A DNA stretch of 64,000 nt from Streptomyces sp. NBC_00457 (GTDB lineage: Bacteria; Actinomycetota; Actinomycetes; Streptomycetales; Streptomycetaceae): the NCBI RefSeq assembly GCF_036014015.1, contig NZ_CP107905.1, positions 5,146,001-5,210,000 of the forward strand, in the 5' to 3' direction. The notes beneath the pieces were generated by a model. The model ran no database searches. It had not been told where the DNA came from and saw only the letters and a list, made by a program, of their open reading frames with translations. Shown here one piece after another: positions 53,300 through 61,940 of the stretch (within the stretch, counting starts at the first letter, position 1; the number at the start of each line of letters is the position of its first letter). The translations under genes and the position numbers were made by a program.

Positions 53300-53430
53300 G
53301 TTTGTTGTCTAGTCCAATTTGAGGGTGGCGTGCCCTCTGCGTGCCCTAAGTCGAGGTCAAGCGGCTCCCCAGGGGCGCTCCCTCGCCCGAACAGCAGCCG
53401 TCACACGACAGGAACCTCACTCCTCACCAA

Positions 53431-55125
53431 CTACAGCTCCCATGTCGGAACTCGCACGAATCGCCCGGTTATATGAAGGTTGGCCTCGATGTGGGCAGCC
53501 GTGGCCCGCAGTTCCGGCAAGATGGTTGTGACGCACTCCGCGGCGGGGCGGCGACCGCTGTGCATGGTGACGTTGATCGCCGCCATGAGGCCGCCGTCGC
53601 GGTCGCGTACCGGTACGGCGATCGAGCGAAGCCCTTCTTCCAGTTCCTCATCGACCAGGGCATAACCGTCCTCGCGCACTCGGTCGAGAATCACCTCGAG
53701 GTCGGTGGGCCGGGTGACGGTGCGAGCGGTCAGCGCCCCCATCCGCACGCGCGCCAGCCGGGCAGTGCGCTCCTCGGCCGGCAGCCCCGCCAACAGCACC
53801 CGGCCCGTGGAGGTCGCATAGGCGGGCACGCGCGCGCCCACGGCGATATCAGCGTCCATGATGCGTCCCGCGGCGACCGAGGCCGCGCACTGGACATCGT
53901 CACCGGCGAGCACTGCCAGGGACGTCGAGTCCGCCACCTTGCGGGTGAGGGCGGCGAGATGGGGGTGCGCGATCCGGGTGAGTGTCGTCTTGGACAGTGG
54001 CGGGAAACCGAGGGCGAGGACGCGTGGAGTGAGCCGGAAGACCCGCCCCTGCAGCGTGACGTAACCGAGGTACCCAAGGGTTATCAGGGCGCGGCGAGCC
54101 GTGGCGCGGGACAGGCCCGTGGCTTCGGCGACCTCGGTGAGGGTCAGCTCCGCACGGCCCTCACCGAACGCGGTGACCACGGTCAGGCCGCGGGCCAGGG
54201 ATTCGATGAACTCCCCGCCCAGTTCCTGTTTGGACGCGCTCGTCCAGGTGGCGAGCCCGTCGGGAGTGCTTTTGCTCGGCGGCTCCGGAGGCGGAGCGTC
54301 GGCCAACTTCCGCTCCATGACGGTCACGGCAGTACGGAGCTTGGGGAGAAGGGCGTCGCGCAGCGAGTCCGCGCTGTGCCGACTGGTATGGCTCACGACG
54401 CTCGCCACACAGGCGATCCGGCCGTCGGGGGCGCGAACCGGAACGGATGCGGCGACGAGCCCCGGCTCGATCAACTGGTCGTCCATCGCCCAGCCATGGG
54501 CGCGCGCCCGTTCCACCCGTTCTTCGAAGTCTGTCGTGGCGGTACGGTGCGATCGAGGGGGGACCGCCGGGAAGCCGAGGTCCTCGGGGTCGGCGTCCTG
54601 CCGCTTGTGCCACCGCGCCCAGTCCTCCGTGCTCCACTCGGTTGCCAGCAGCGGGCCTGGCGCGGTGCGTTCGGCGGGCAGCAGGTCGCCGATGCGGAAG
54701 CTCAGCGACAAGGCGCGGCGGCGAATTGCTTGGTGGATGAAGCGGATGCCGTCACCGTCCGCCACCGCGAGGGACACCGACTCGTCGAGTTCCTCGGCGA
54801 GGGCATCGGCGTGCGCACTTAGCAGCGCGGGAAGACGCAGGGCGGCCAGGTACGCGTTCCCCAGCTCCATCAGGCGGGGGGCAAGGACGGCGTTGCTGCC
54901 GTCCATCCGCAGGTACCCCATGTGAGCGAGTGTTCCGGTGACCCGGTCGATGGTGGCGCGGGCCAGGCCGGTGGCCCGTCCCAGATCGCTGAGGCCGGCC
55001 GTCCCTCCGGCGTCGGTGAGCTCGCGCAGCACGGCGATCCCCCGGATGAGAGGGGCCACGGCTTCCTCGGGTGGCGCGGGAGCCGCCATGGGGTCGGTAG
55101 GCGTCAGGGCGTGGGGCGATGTCAT
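53431..55125 (-). CDS. Double IclR-family regulator (fused tandem)
   Basis: A 564-residue protein made of two full IclR units. Unit 1 (about 20-275) has a winged HTH GLSDLGRATGLARATIDRVT and an effector domain; unit 2 (about 305-555) has LTLTEVAEATGLSRATARRA and an effector domain with SIAVPVRDRDGGLMAAINVT. Usual IclR proteins are about 250 residues and dimerise; a covalent double would bring two different ligand domains together. The ATG at 55125 has GGAGA six bases upstream. It is the last gene in line with a second IclR gene and an ABC importer, suggesting local control of substrate uptake. Confidence 0.88.
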   Translation of the reverse strand: MTSPHALTPTDPMAAPAPPEEAVAPLIRGIAVLRELTDAGGTAGLSDLGRATGLARATIDRVTGTLAHMGYLRMDGSNAVLAPRLMELGNAYLAALRLPALLSAHADALAEELDESVSLAVADGDGIRFIHQAIRRRALSLSFRIGDLLPAERTAPGPLLATEWSTEDWARWHKRQDADPEDLGFPAVPPRSHRTATTDFEERVERARAHGWAMDDQLIEPGLVAASVPVRAPDGRIACVASVVSHTSRHSADSLRDALLPKLRTAVTVMERKLADAPPPEPPSKSTPDGLATWTSASKQELGGEFIESLARGLTVVTAFGEGRAELTLTEVAEATGLSRATARRALITLGYLGYVTLQGRVFRLTPRVLALGFPPLSKTTLTRIAHPHLAALTRKVADSTSLAVLAGDDVQCAASVAAGRIMDADIAVGARVPAYATSTGRVLLAGLPAEERTARLARVRMGALTARTVTRPTDLEVILDRVREDGYALVDEELEEGLRSIAVPVRDRDGGLMAAINVTMHSGRRPAAECVTTILPELRATAAHIEANLHITGRFVRVPTWEL

Positions 55126-55312
55126 GGGCTCTCCGCGGCGACTGTCTCAGCACTGCAGTGAATGATGCCTGGTGGGGGCAGAGAGCCGACAGGTCCGGGT
55201 GACCGTGACGAGCCCACGGCAACGCCCGTCGCGCAGGGCGGTGTGTTCCGGCCAGTCGCCAAGGCCGGTGCTGCTCCGTGCTGCCGTCGCGGGGGCACGG
55301 CATCCGGACCGG

Positions 55313-56089
55313 CTAGCCGGGGACCTTCAGCTCGGCCTCGATGTCGGCGGCGGTGGCCAGGAGCGGCGGCAGCAGATCGTGGCGTATCGAGTCCGGCGTT
55401 CGCCGGCTGACGTGGGTGGAGAGGTTGATGCCTGCCACCACCCGTCGTGCTTCGTTCCGGATGGGTACGCCGATCGATATCAGGCCCTGTTCCAGTTCCT
55501 GGTCCACCAGACACCAGCCCTGTGCCCGCACGTGTTCCAGTTCGGCCGCGAGTGCCTCCCTCGAGGTGATGGTGCGGGGGGTGAGCGGCTTGAAGGAGGC
55601 GGTGTCCAGGTAGTGCCGCAGCCGGGGCTCGTCGAAGTCGGCGAGCAGGACCCGGCCGAGGGAGGTGGCATGGGCGGGGAAGCGGGTCCCGATGCTGATG
55701 GAGACCGACATGATCCGCCGGGTGGATACCCGGCTGACGTACACCACGTCCTCGTCGTCGAGCACCGCCACCGACGAGGACTCATGGACCTCGGCGACCA
55801 GTTGCTCCAGGTGGGGCTGGGCGATCTGCGCCAGGGACATGCTGGACAGGTAGGCGTAGCCCAGTTCCAGGACCCGGGGCGTGAGGCGGAAGTGGCGGCC
55901 GTCGGTGGCCATGTACCCCAGGTCGGCGAAGGTGAGCAGGAAGCGCCGTGCGGTGGCACGGCTCATGCCGGTGATCGTGGCGACCTCCGAGAGGGTCATC
56001 TCGGGTGTGCCGGCGGTGAACGCACGGATGACGGCCAGCCCTCGTTCGAGGGACTGCACGAAGTACCGCCCGGGTTCGTTGTCGTCCAT
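55313..56089 (-). CDS. IclR-family regulator (PcaR-like)
   Basis: A 258-residue regulator of normal IclR length. The HTH is MTLSEVATITGMSRATARRF; the effector domain has YLSSMSLAQIAQPHLEQLVA, RIMSVSISIGTRFPAHATS and SIGVPIRNEARRVVAGINLS. The wording is close to PcaR-type regulators of aromatic acid catabolism, so a small aromatic or organic acid may be the ligand; this is only suggestive. It follows the ABC ATPase gene by 29 bases on the same strand, so it may be co-transcribed with the importer. Confidence 0.9.
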   Translation of the reverse strand: MDDNEPGRYFVQSLERGLAVIRAFTAGTPEMTLSEVATITGMSRATARRFLLTFADLGYMATDGRHFRLTPRVLELGYAYLSSMSLAQIAQPHLEQLVAEVHESSSVAVLDDEDVVYVSRVSTRRIMSVSISIGTRFPAHATSLGRVLLADFDEPRLRHYLDTASFKPLTPRTITSREALAAELEHVRAQGWCLVDQELEQGLISIGVPIRNEARRVVAGINLSTHVSRRTPDSIRHDLLPPLLATAADIEAELKVPG

Positions 56090-56118
56090 GTGCTACGGCC
56101 CCTGTGTCGGACGGTGTG

Positions 56119-56952
56119 TCAGGACTCGGACTTGTGCAGGGCGAGCTCGTCGCTGCGGTCGGCCACCGGCGTATCCGTGTCGCTGTTGTGGTGCTTGGCG
56201 CGCTGGATCTGCTCGTAGACGTGGGCGCGCAGTTCGGCGAAGCGGGTGCTGGAGCGGGTGTGCAACTGGTCGCGCTCGTCGGGGAGATCGATCGTCAGAT
56301 CCTCCATCACCACGGTCGGTGAGGTGGACAGGATGATGGTGCGCTGGCCGAGATAGACGGCTTCGTCGATGTCGTGGGTGACGAACAGGACGGTGACGCC
56401 CAGTTCGCGCCACAACCGCCGGATGAGGTCCTCCAGTTCGGCGCGCGTCTGCGCGTCGACGGCGGCGAACGGCTCGTCCATGAGCAGCACCTTCGGCTCG
56501 AAGGCGACGGCGCGGGCGATGGCGACGCGCTGCTGCATGCCGCCGGACAACTGCCAGGGGTACGCCTCGTGGGCGTCGGCCAGGCCGACCACCTCCAGGG
56601 CGTGGTCCACCAGCTCCCGCTCGCGGGCCTTGCCGAGCTTCTTGCGGCGCAGGGGCAGGGCGACGTTGTCGCGTACGTTCATCCAGGCGAACAGGGAGCG
56701 GCCGTATTCCTGGAAGACGACCGCCATGCCGGGCGGGGGCCCGTCCACCGGGCGGCCGTCCAGGCGCACTTCGCCGCCGGTCGGGTCGAGCAGTCCCGCC
56801 ATGCACTTCAGCAGGGTGGTCTTGCCGCAGCCCGACGGCCCGACCAGACACACGAGTTCGCCGGCGCCGATGTGAAACGTCAGGTTCCGCAGTGCTTCGA
56901 CGCTGCGGTTGCGTCCGGTGTAGATCTTCTGCAGGTTGCGTACGTCGAGCAT
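56119..56952 (-). CDS. NitT/TauT-type ABC importer ATPase
   Basis: A 277-residue nucleotide-binding subunit. Walker A is GPSGCGKTT, the signature LSGGMQQRVAIARAV, Walker B VLLMDEPFAAVD and the H-loop FVTHDIDEA; the EA(V/I)YL strip after the H-loop is typical of nitrate/sulfonate/taurine/aliphatic-amine importers. AAGGAG precedes the ATG at 56952. It is 13 bases from the upstream permease gene. The C-terminal 40 residues are a variable acidic tail. Confidence 0.93.
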   Translation of the reverse strand: MLDVRNLQKIYTGRNRSVEALRNLTFHIGAGELVCLVGPSGCGKTTLLKCMAGLLDPTGGEVRLDGRPVDGPPPGMAVVFQEYGRSLFAWMNVRDNVALPLRRKKLGKARERELVDHALEVVGLADAHEAYPWQLSGGMQQRVAIARAVAFEPKVLLMDEPFAAVDAQTRAELEDLIRRLWRELGVTVLFVTHDIDEAVYLGQRTIILSTSPTVVMEDLTIDLPDERDQLHTRSSTRFAELRAHVYEQIQRAKHHNSDTDTPVADRSDELALHKSES

Positions 56953-56965
56953 CGACGTCTCCTTG

Positions 56966-57748
56966 TCAGGGGTTGCGCTGGGCCCGGCGCAGGCCGTGGT
57001 ACCAGGCCAGGACCCGGTTCTCGGCGATGCGGAAGAGCAGGGAGAGGGCGAATCCGAGCAGGCCGAGCAGCAGGACACCGCTCCACATCTCGGGGATGGC
57101 GAAGGAGCGCTGGAACTGCACGATGGTGAAGCCGAGTCCGTTGCTGGCGGCGAACATCTCGCTGATGACCATGAGAATGATCGCGATGGAGAGGGCCTGG
57201 CGCATGCCGGTGACGATCTGCGGGCTGGCCGAGCGCAGCACCAGGTGCCACAGCCGGGAGGGGCCGGTGATGCCGTACGACCGGCAGGTGTCGCTCAGGA
57301 CCTCGTCGACGGCTCGGACGCCCTCGACCGTGTTGAGCAGGATCGGCCACATGCAGCCGCTGACGATGACGATGACCTTCATGGTGTCGCCGATGCCCGC
57401 GAACAGCATGATGACCGGCACGAGCACCGGGGGCGGGATGGCCCTGAAGAGTTCCAGGACCGGCTCCAGGACGTCCCGCACGCCACGGTGCATACCGACC
57501 ACCAGACCGAGTCCGACACCGACGGCGACGGCGAGGAGATAGCCGGCGAGCAGGCGGACCAGGCTGGGTACGACGTCCGACAGCAGTCGTTCGCCCGTCC
57601 ACACCTCCCCGAACTTGCCCAGGATGGTGGACAGCGGGGGAACGTAGAAGTCGGTGCTGTCGGCGGTGGCGAACCACCACACGGTGAACAGGACGGCGGG
57701 CAGGCCCAGGACCAGCCCGGTCCGCCGGGCAAGTGTGAGGACGGTCAT
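56966..57748 (-). CDS. NitT/TauT-type ABC permease 2
   Basis: A 260-residue BPD-type permease with six helices. The ATPase-coupling loop reads SYGITGPSRLWHLVLRSASP. A soluble part between helices 1 and 2 begins ADSTDFYVPPLSTILGKFGE, as in SsuC/TauC. The ATG start at 57748 overlaps the stop of permease 1 (ATGA). Two different permeases in one importer are unusual for this family, which mostly uses one as a homodimer; a heterodimer is likely. Confidence 0.9.
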   Translation of the reverse strand: MTVLTLARRTGLVLGLPAVLFTVWWFATADSTDFYVPPLSTILGKFGEVWTGERLLSDVVPSLVRLLAGYLLAVAVGVGLGLVVGMHRGVRDVLEPVLELFRAIPPPVLVPVIMLFAGIGDTMKVIVIVSGCMWPILLNTVEGVRAVDEVLSDTCRSYGITGPSRLWHLVLRSASPQIVTGMRQALSIAIILMVISEMFAASNGLGFTIVQFQRSFAIPEMWSGVLLLGLLGFALSLLFRIAENRVLAWYHGLRRAQRNP

Positions 57749-58614
57749 CGCTGTCCCTCCCTGCGCATCGATTGGTGCCAGTGCAGTGCCCGACGCTCGA
57801 CCGCCCGGGCCACCAGGTTGACCGCGACCCCGAGGAGTCCGGTGACCAGGACCAGGGCGTAGACCCGCGGTACGGCGCCGGAGGTCTGCGCGACCGCGAG
57901 CTGGTTGCCCAGGCCGGGCGAGCCGATGACGAGTTCGGCGGTGATCGTCAGGACGAGTGCCACGGTCGCGGCCAGCCGCAGGCCGGTCATCACGTACGGC
58001 AGCGCGGTGGGCCACAGGACGTACCGCACCCGTCCCCACCTGCCCATCCGGTAGCTGCGGGCGGTGTCCTCGGCGACCGGGTCGACGTCCTGCATGCCCG
58101 CCAGGACCTGGACGAGCACCTGCCAGAAGGAGGCGTACACGACCAGCAGCAGCTTCGACTCCAGGTCGGTTCCGTAGAGCAGCACCGCCACCGGGATCAG
58201 CGCCACCGACGGGATGGGGCGCAGGAACTCGATGGTGGAGGCGGTCACCGCCCGCAGCACCGGCACCGATCCGATCACCACCCCGGCCACCACCCCGGCC
58301 ACCACGGCGATGGCCAGGCCCAGGCCCCAACCGGTGAGGGTGTCACCGAGCGCGGTCCAGAACGCGTCTTCGCCGAGCATCTGCCACAGGGCCCGGCCCA
58401 TGTCGGAGGCGGGCGGGAGGTAGTCGGCGGAGACGACACCGGTGTGCGGCAGCACCTCGAGCAACACCACCAGCCCGGCCAGGCCTGCCAGTCCGCGCAG
58501 CGGGGTGCGCGCTCTGTCCAGAGCGCGCCGGACGCGGCCGCCGCCCGGCCCGCCGGGACCTGTCGCGGTCCCGGCGGGCTTCGTCAGTACAGGAGTGCTC
58601 CCGGACGCGCTCAT
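57745..58614 (-). CDS. NitT/TauT-type ABC permease 1
   Basis: A 289-residue BPD-type permease. A basic N-terminal extension is followed by six helices; the coupling loop is ARSYRMGRWGRVRYVLWPTA and the soluble part contains VVSADYLPPASDMGRALWQM. Its ATG at 58614 overlaps the stop of the substrate-binding-protein gene (ATGA), and its own stop overlaps permease 2. It is clearly different in sequence from permease 2. Confidence 0.9.
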   Translation of the reverse strand: MSASGSTPVLTKPAGTATGPGGPGGGRVRRALDRARTPLRGLAGLAGLVVLLEVLPHTGVVSADYLPPASDMGRALWQMLGEDAFWTALGDTLTGWGLGLAIAVVAGVVAGVVIGSVPVLRAVTASTIEFLRPIPSVALIPVAVLLYGTDLESKLLLVVYASFWQVLVQVLAGMQDVDPVAEDTARSYRMGRWGRVRYVLWPTALPYVMTGLRLAATVALVLTITAELVIGSPGLGNQLAVAQTSGAVPRVYALVLVTGLLGVAVNLVARAVERRALHWHQSMRREGQR

Positions 58615-59585
58615 GAGAACAGGGCATCCAGGTCGGGCTTCTTACCGCCGAAGATGCCGTCCTGCTCGCCGAGCGAGGCCAGCTTCTCCAGGGAGGCCAT
58701 GTCGTACTCGGCCGGCCAGGTCGGCAGCGTCAGGTTCTTCAGCACCTCGCCGTCGATCTTGGTGTAGGTGGTGAGCGTCTGGCGTGCCTCGTCCGGGTGC
58801 GCGGAGGCGTACTTCAGCGACTCGGTCACCGCCTCGGTGAACTTCTTCACCAGGTCGGGGTTCTCCTGGGCCAGCTTGGTGGAGGCGAAGTACGTCGCGA
58901 TAGTGAGCTTCGGGTCGGTCTCGGCGAACGGCGACGCCACGACGCGGGCGCCCTGCCCCTTGGCGATGGTCAGCGCGGGCTCGCCCACCCAGGCGGCGTC
59001 CACCTGCCCGCCGTCCAGCGCGGCCGGCATCTGGTCGAACGGCATCTCGACGAACTTGACCTTCGAGGGGTCGCCGCCGTCCTTGCGCACCACCTCACGG
59101 ACCGTGGTGTCCCCGATGTTCTGCAAGGTGTTGACCGCCACCGTCTTGCCGGCAAGTTCCTTGGCCGACTTGATCGGGCTGTCTTTCTTGACGGCCACCC
59201 CGCTGATGTCCTTGCCGGTGTCACCGGTGGAGGCGGTCCCGTTCACCACGGACTTGATCGGCACACCCTTGGTCTGGGCGATCATCAACGACGTGACGTT
59301 GCTGAATCCGAACTGGAACTGACCGCTCACCACGCCGGGGATGATCGCGGCGCCGCCCTGAGCGGTCTCCATTTTCAGGTCGATGCCGCGGCTGCTGAAG
59401 AAGCCCTTCTTCTGCCCCAGATACAGGGGCGCCACATCGACGATCGGGATGATCCCCACTTTGACCTGGGTGGTCTTGTCCCCGTCCGAGGAGGACGAAC
59501 CACCGGCCCCGGAAGAAGATCCGCATCCGGCCGCGGCTGCGACCGTCACTACCGCTATGGCAAGCCCGAGAACGCGCCGTTGCAT
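58611..59585 (-). CDS. NitT/TauT-type substrate-binding lipoprotein
   Basis: A 324-residue lipoprotein. The signal peptide ends AAAGC with lipidated Cys21; a Ser/Gly linker follows. The core VKVGIIPIVDVAPLYLGQKK (with FFSSRGID), GGAAIIPGVVSGQFQFGFSN and ALDGGQVDAAWVGEPALTI is typical of SsuA/TauA/ThiY-type binding proteins, which bind sulfonates, nitrate, pyrimidines or aromatic acids. AGGAGG precedes the ATG at 59585. It leads the operon SBP-permease-permease-ATPase-IclR(-IclR), with four-base overlaps between the first three genes. Confidence 0.93.
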   Translation of the reverse strand: MQRRVLGLAIAVVTVAAAAGCGSSSGAGGSSSSDGDKTTQVKVGIIPIVDVAPLYLGQKKGFFSSRGIDLKMETAQGGAAIIPGVVSGQFQFGFSNVTSLMIAQTKGVPIKSVVNGTASTGDTGKDISGVAVKKDSPIKSAKELAGKTVAVNTLQNIGDTTVREVVRKDGGDPSKVKFVEMPFDQMPAALDGGQVDAAWVGEPALTIAKGQGARVVASPFAETDPKLTIATYFASTKLAQENPDLVKKFTEAVTESLKYASAHPDEARQTLTTYTKIDGEVLKNLTLPTWPAEYDMASLEKLASLGEQDGIFGGKKPDLDALFS

Positions 59586-60077
59586 GGGGGCCTCCTGAAC
59601 AGGAACGAGTGTGTGCGCATTGCGAACATCTGTCCGTGTGCCGAACAAATGCATGCGGAGATTATGTCCCTGCCCGAATCGCGTCAATAGGTCGCGCCCA
59701 GGCTCCTCCCGGAACCGCGCCCTGCCGCCTGGCGACGGTGGCCCAGGTCGTGAAGCCCACGCTTCGGAGGCAGACCGTCGAGGGCGGTGCCGAGGGCGTC
59801 CCCCGCGCCGTCGCCACCGGCACGGGTGACGCCGTGACCGCTGGCGGCTCCACCATCGTGGCGGCGAGAGCCACCGCGATGATCCTGCTGACCGAGTCGG
59901 CCCGCTACGCGACGTCCACCGGCTGGGAACCGGCAGCTCATCGGCCTGTGAGCGGCCGTGTGCACAACGAGTGTCGGGGCCGTGGTTGTTGCCGGTCCTC
60001 GACCGGTGTCGAAGAACCGCGGTCGGCCAGGTGGTGACCTGACCGACCGCGGGCCGGATGGTGGGGAGCGGAGAGCG
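59586..60077. other. 492-base stretch with no confident gene
   Basis: The left end must hold the importer promoter. Roughly 59735-59930 shows coding-like third-position GC on the plus strand (VAQVVKPTLRRQTVEGGAEG, continuing AVATGTGDAVTAGGSTIVAA), but no start, ribosome site or family is recognised. It may be a remnant of a lost gene. Confidence 0.4.
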
Positions 60078-61598
60078 CTACGCCGTCGTCAGGGGCAACG
60101 CGGCGAAGGTGTGCCGCTCCCAGAGGCGGCGGGAGGCATCCTCCGGGTAGGCGGCGACCGTCGGTTCCGAGTCAAGGACCTGGACGAGGCGCTGCTCGCT
60201 GTCGTACGCCGCCCAGCCCGGGTCGCCCGTGGCCGCGAACGCGGTCCACGCGGAGCGGAAGCGGGCGGAGAGCGCCTCGGTCTCGGGCGAGGGCACCGGT
60301 CCGGTCAGCATGCCGCCGAGCCCGCCGTACACACCGAAGGTCAGCGGTACATCCAGGCCATGGCAGGCACCGAGAGCGCCGCCGTTCGCCGGAGCGGACC
60401 AGGTGAGGTCGTACATGTGCGCCCGGCCGCCACCGGCCACCTGGGCCTCCACCAAGTGCAGCGAGGGCATGCGGAACAGCCAGTCGGACTGGACCAGTTC
60501 GAACAGGTACTCCGCCGAGGCGTCCGGGAACGCGGCGCGGTAGGCGTGCACGGCGTCCGGCGCCGGCCCGAACAGGCCCAGCGCCATCGAAGCCAGACCC
60601 TCGTCCACCCGCCCGAGCATCCCGCCCAGCATGAGGAAGAGACGGTACTCGTCCCGGTTGTGCCCGGCGATCAGCTCCACGTCGCGTGCGGCACCGCCCG
60701 CCAACGCCTCCCACGGCGTGGTGGGCAGAACGTCGCCGTCGACGACGGGCGAGAACGGGGTCGGGGTGAGGGCGACCGGACCCCAGCGGTGCACGTACTC
60801 GCGCATCCGACCACTCAGCGCGGCACCCGCCTGGGGCAGCTTGCGCGGGTCCACACCGGACAGGTCGGCCACCGTCGGGCGCAGGCCGAGCTCACCGGCC
60901 AAGGTCTCCGCGATGTCCGCGGCCAGCGCCTCCGAGAAGAAGGTACCCGGCACGCTCTGCGCGATGGCCCGCCGGAACAGGCCCCGCGCCCGGGGCATGG
61001 CCATCAGCGCGGCGATGGACCCGGCGCCGGCCGATTCACCGAAGACGGTGACCCGGTCGGGGTCGCCGCCGAAAGAGGTGATGTTCTCGCGCACCCACTC
61101 CAGAGCCGCGATCTGGTCGAGCAGAGCCCGGTTCGCGGGAGCGCCCTCGATCGAGGCGAACCCCTCGATGCCGACACGGTAGTTGAGAGTGACCACGATC
61201 AGGTCGCCGTCCCGCGCCAGGCGGCTGCCGTCGTAGGCGGGGTCGTCGGCGGAGCCGAACTTGTAGGCGCCCCCGTAGATCCACACCATCACCGGTCGGC
61301 GCGCCGCCGGGTCGGCGTCCGGCGTCCAGATGTTGACCGTAAGCCAGTCGTCACCTGCCGGAGGGGGTCCGGCGGGAGCCGCCTCGGGCCCGAACGGCTC
61401 CTGCGGGGGAGGCGGACCGAACGCGAAGGCCTCCCGTACCCCGTCCCAACGGTCCGCCGGTCGCGACGCCGCGAAGCGTGCCTCGCCCACCGGTGGCCGC
61501 GCGTACGGGATGCCGCGAAAGACTGCCAGGCCGCCCTCACGGCGGCCGCGGACCGCACCGGCCGCCGTCACGGCCTCCGGAAACTCGCTCTTGGTCAT
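60078..61598 (-). CDS. Type-B carboxylesterase
   Basis: A 506-residue cytoplasmic serine esterase of the carboxylesterase/para-nitrobenzyl esterase family. The nucleophile is Ser189 in FGESAGAGS; the oxyanion strip is IYGGAYKFGS (107-116); the acid is the Glu in GHNRDEYRLF and the base His lies in ACHGLDVPLTFG. FRGIPYARPPVGEARF at 27-42 is a family hallmark. GGAG stands seven bases before the ATG at 61598. It is not coupled to the importer but could free the imported acid from an ester. It is divergent to a secreted hydrolase. Confidence 0.93.
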   Translation of the reverse strand: MTKSEFPEAVTAAGAVRGRREGGLAVFRGIPYARPPVGEARFAASRPADRWDGVREAFAFGPPPPQEPFGPEAAPAGPPPAGDDWLTVNIWTPDADPAARRPVMVWIYGGAYKFGSADDPAYDGSRLARDGDLIVVTLNYRVGIEGFASIEGAPANRALLDQIAALEWVRENITSFGGDPDRVTVFGESAGAGSIAALMAMPRARGLFRRAIAQSVPGTFFSEALAADIAETLAGELGLRPTVADLSGVDPRKLPQAGAALSGRMREYVHRWGPVALTPTPFSPVVDGDVLPTTPWEALAGGAARDVELIAGHNRDEYRLFLMLGGMLGRVDEGLASMALGLFGPAPDAVHAYRAAFPDASAEYLFELVQSDWLFRMPSLHLVEAQVAGGGRAHMYDLTWSAPANGGALGACHGLDVPLTFGVYGGLGGMLTGPVPSPETEALSARFRSAWTAFAATGDPGWAAYDSEQRLVQVLDSEPTVAAYPEDASRRLWERHTFAALPLTTA

Positions 61599-61940
61599 GG
61601 ATGACTCCTCACGGAACGCCGTGTCGCAGCCGGTACGAGCAAGGGTGGGGATCGGGAATCGCCTCGCGCAACACCATTGACACTCGCCCACCGCGACCTG
61701 AGACTCATGCCTGCCAAAAGTGAATAACGCTTCACCAGACGAACGAACCGGGTGCTCACGCTCTCCCCCGTGTCGCTCGCCCGGCGGATCAGCCGGAGTG
61801 ACACCACGGCCCCGGCACCCGTCACGGCCACTGTCGGCGCGGGCGCATCGGACAGCCGCGTCCAGTCTCCCGGTCTCGTTCGTTCCATCGCTTCATTCGG
61901 CTTCAGCTCGCACGAACCCCCTCGAAGAGGAGTCGGCACG
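61599..61940. other. 342-base divergent promoter region
   Basis: It separates two divergent hydrolase genes. The plus-strand frame upstream of 61941 is open but lacks a ribosome site and gives unlikely protein, so I take it as non-coding. Other than the two ribosome sites, no clear element is seen. Confidence 0.5.

Noticed and set aside
61752..61940. N-terminal extension of the secreted hydrolase to 61752
   Set aside because: The ATG at 61941 has AGAGGAG at good distance and begins a proper signal peptide; the extension would bury it.
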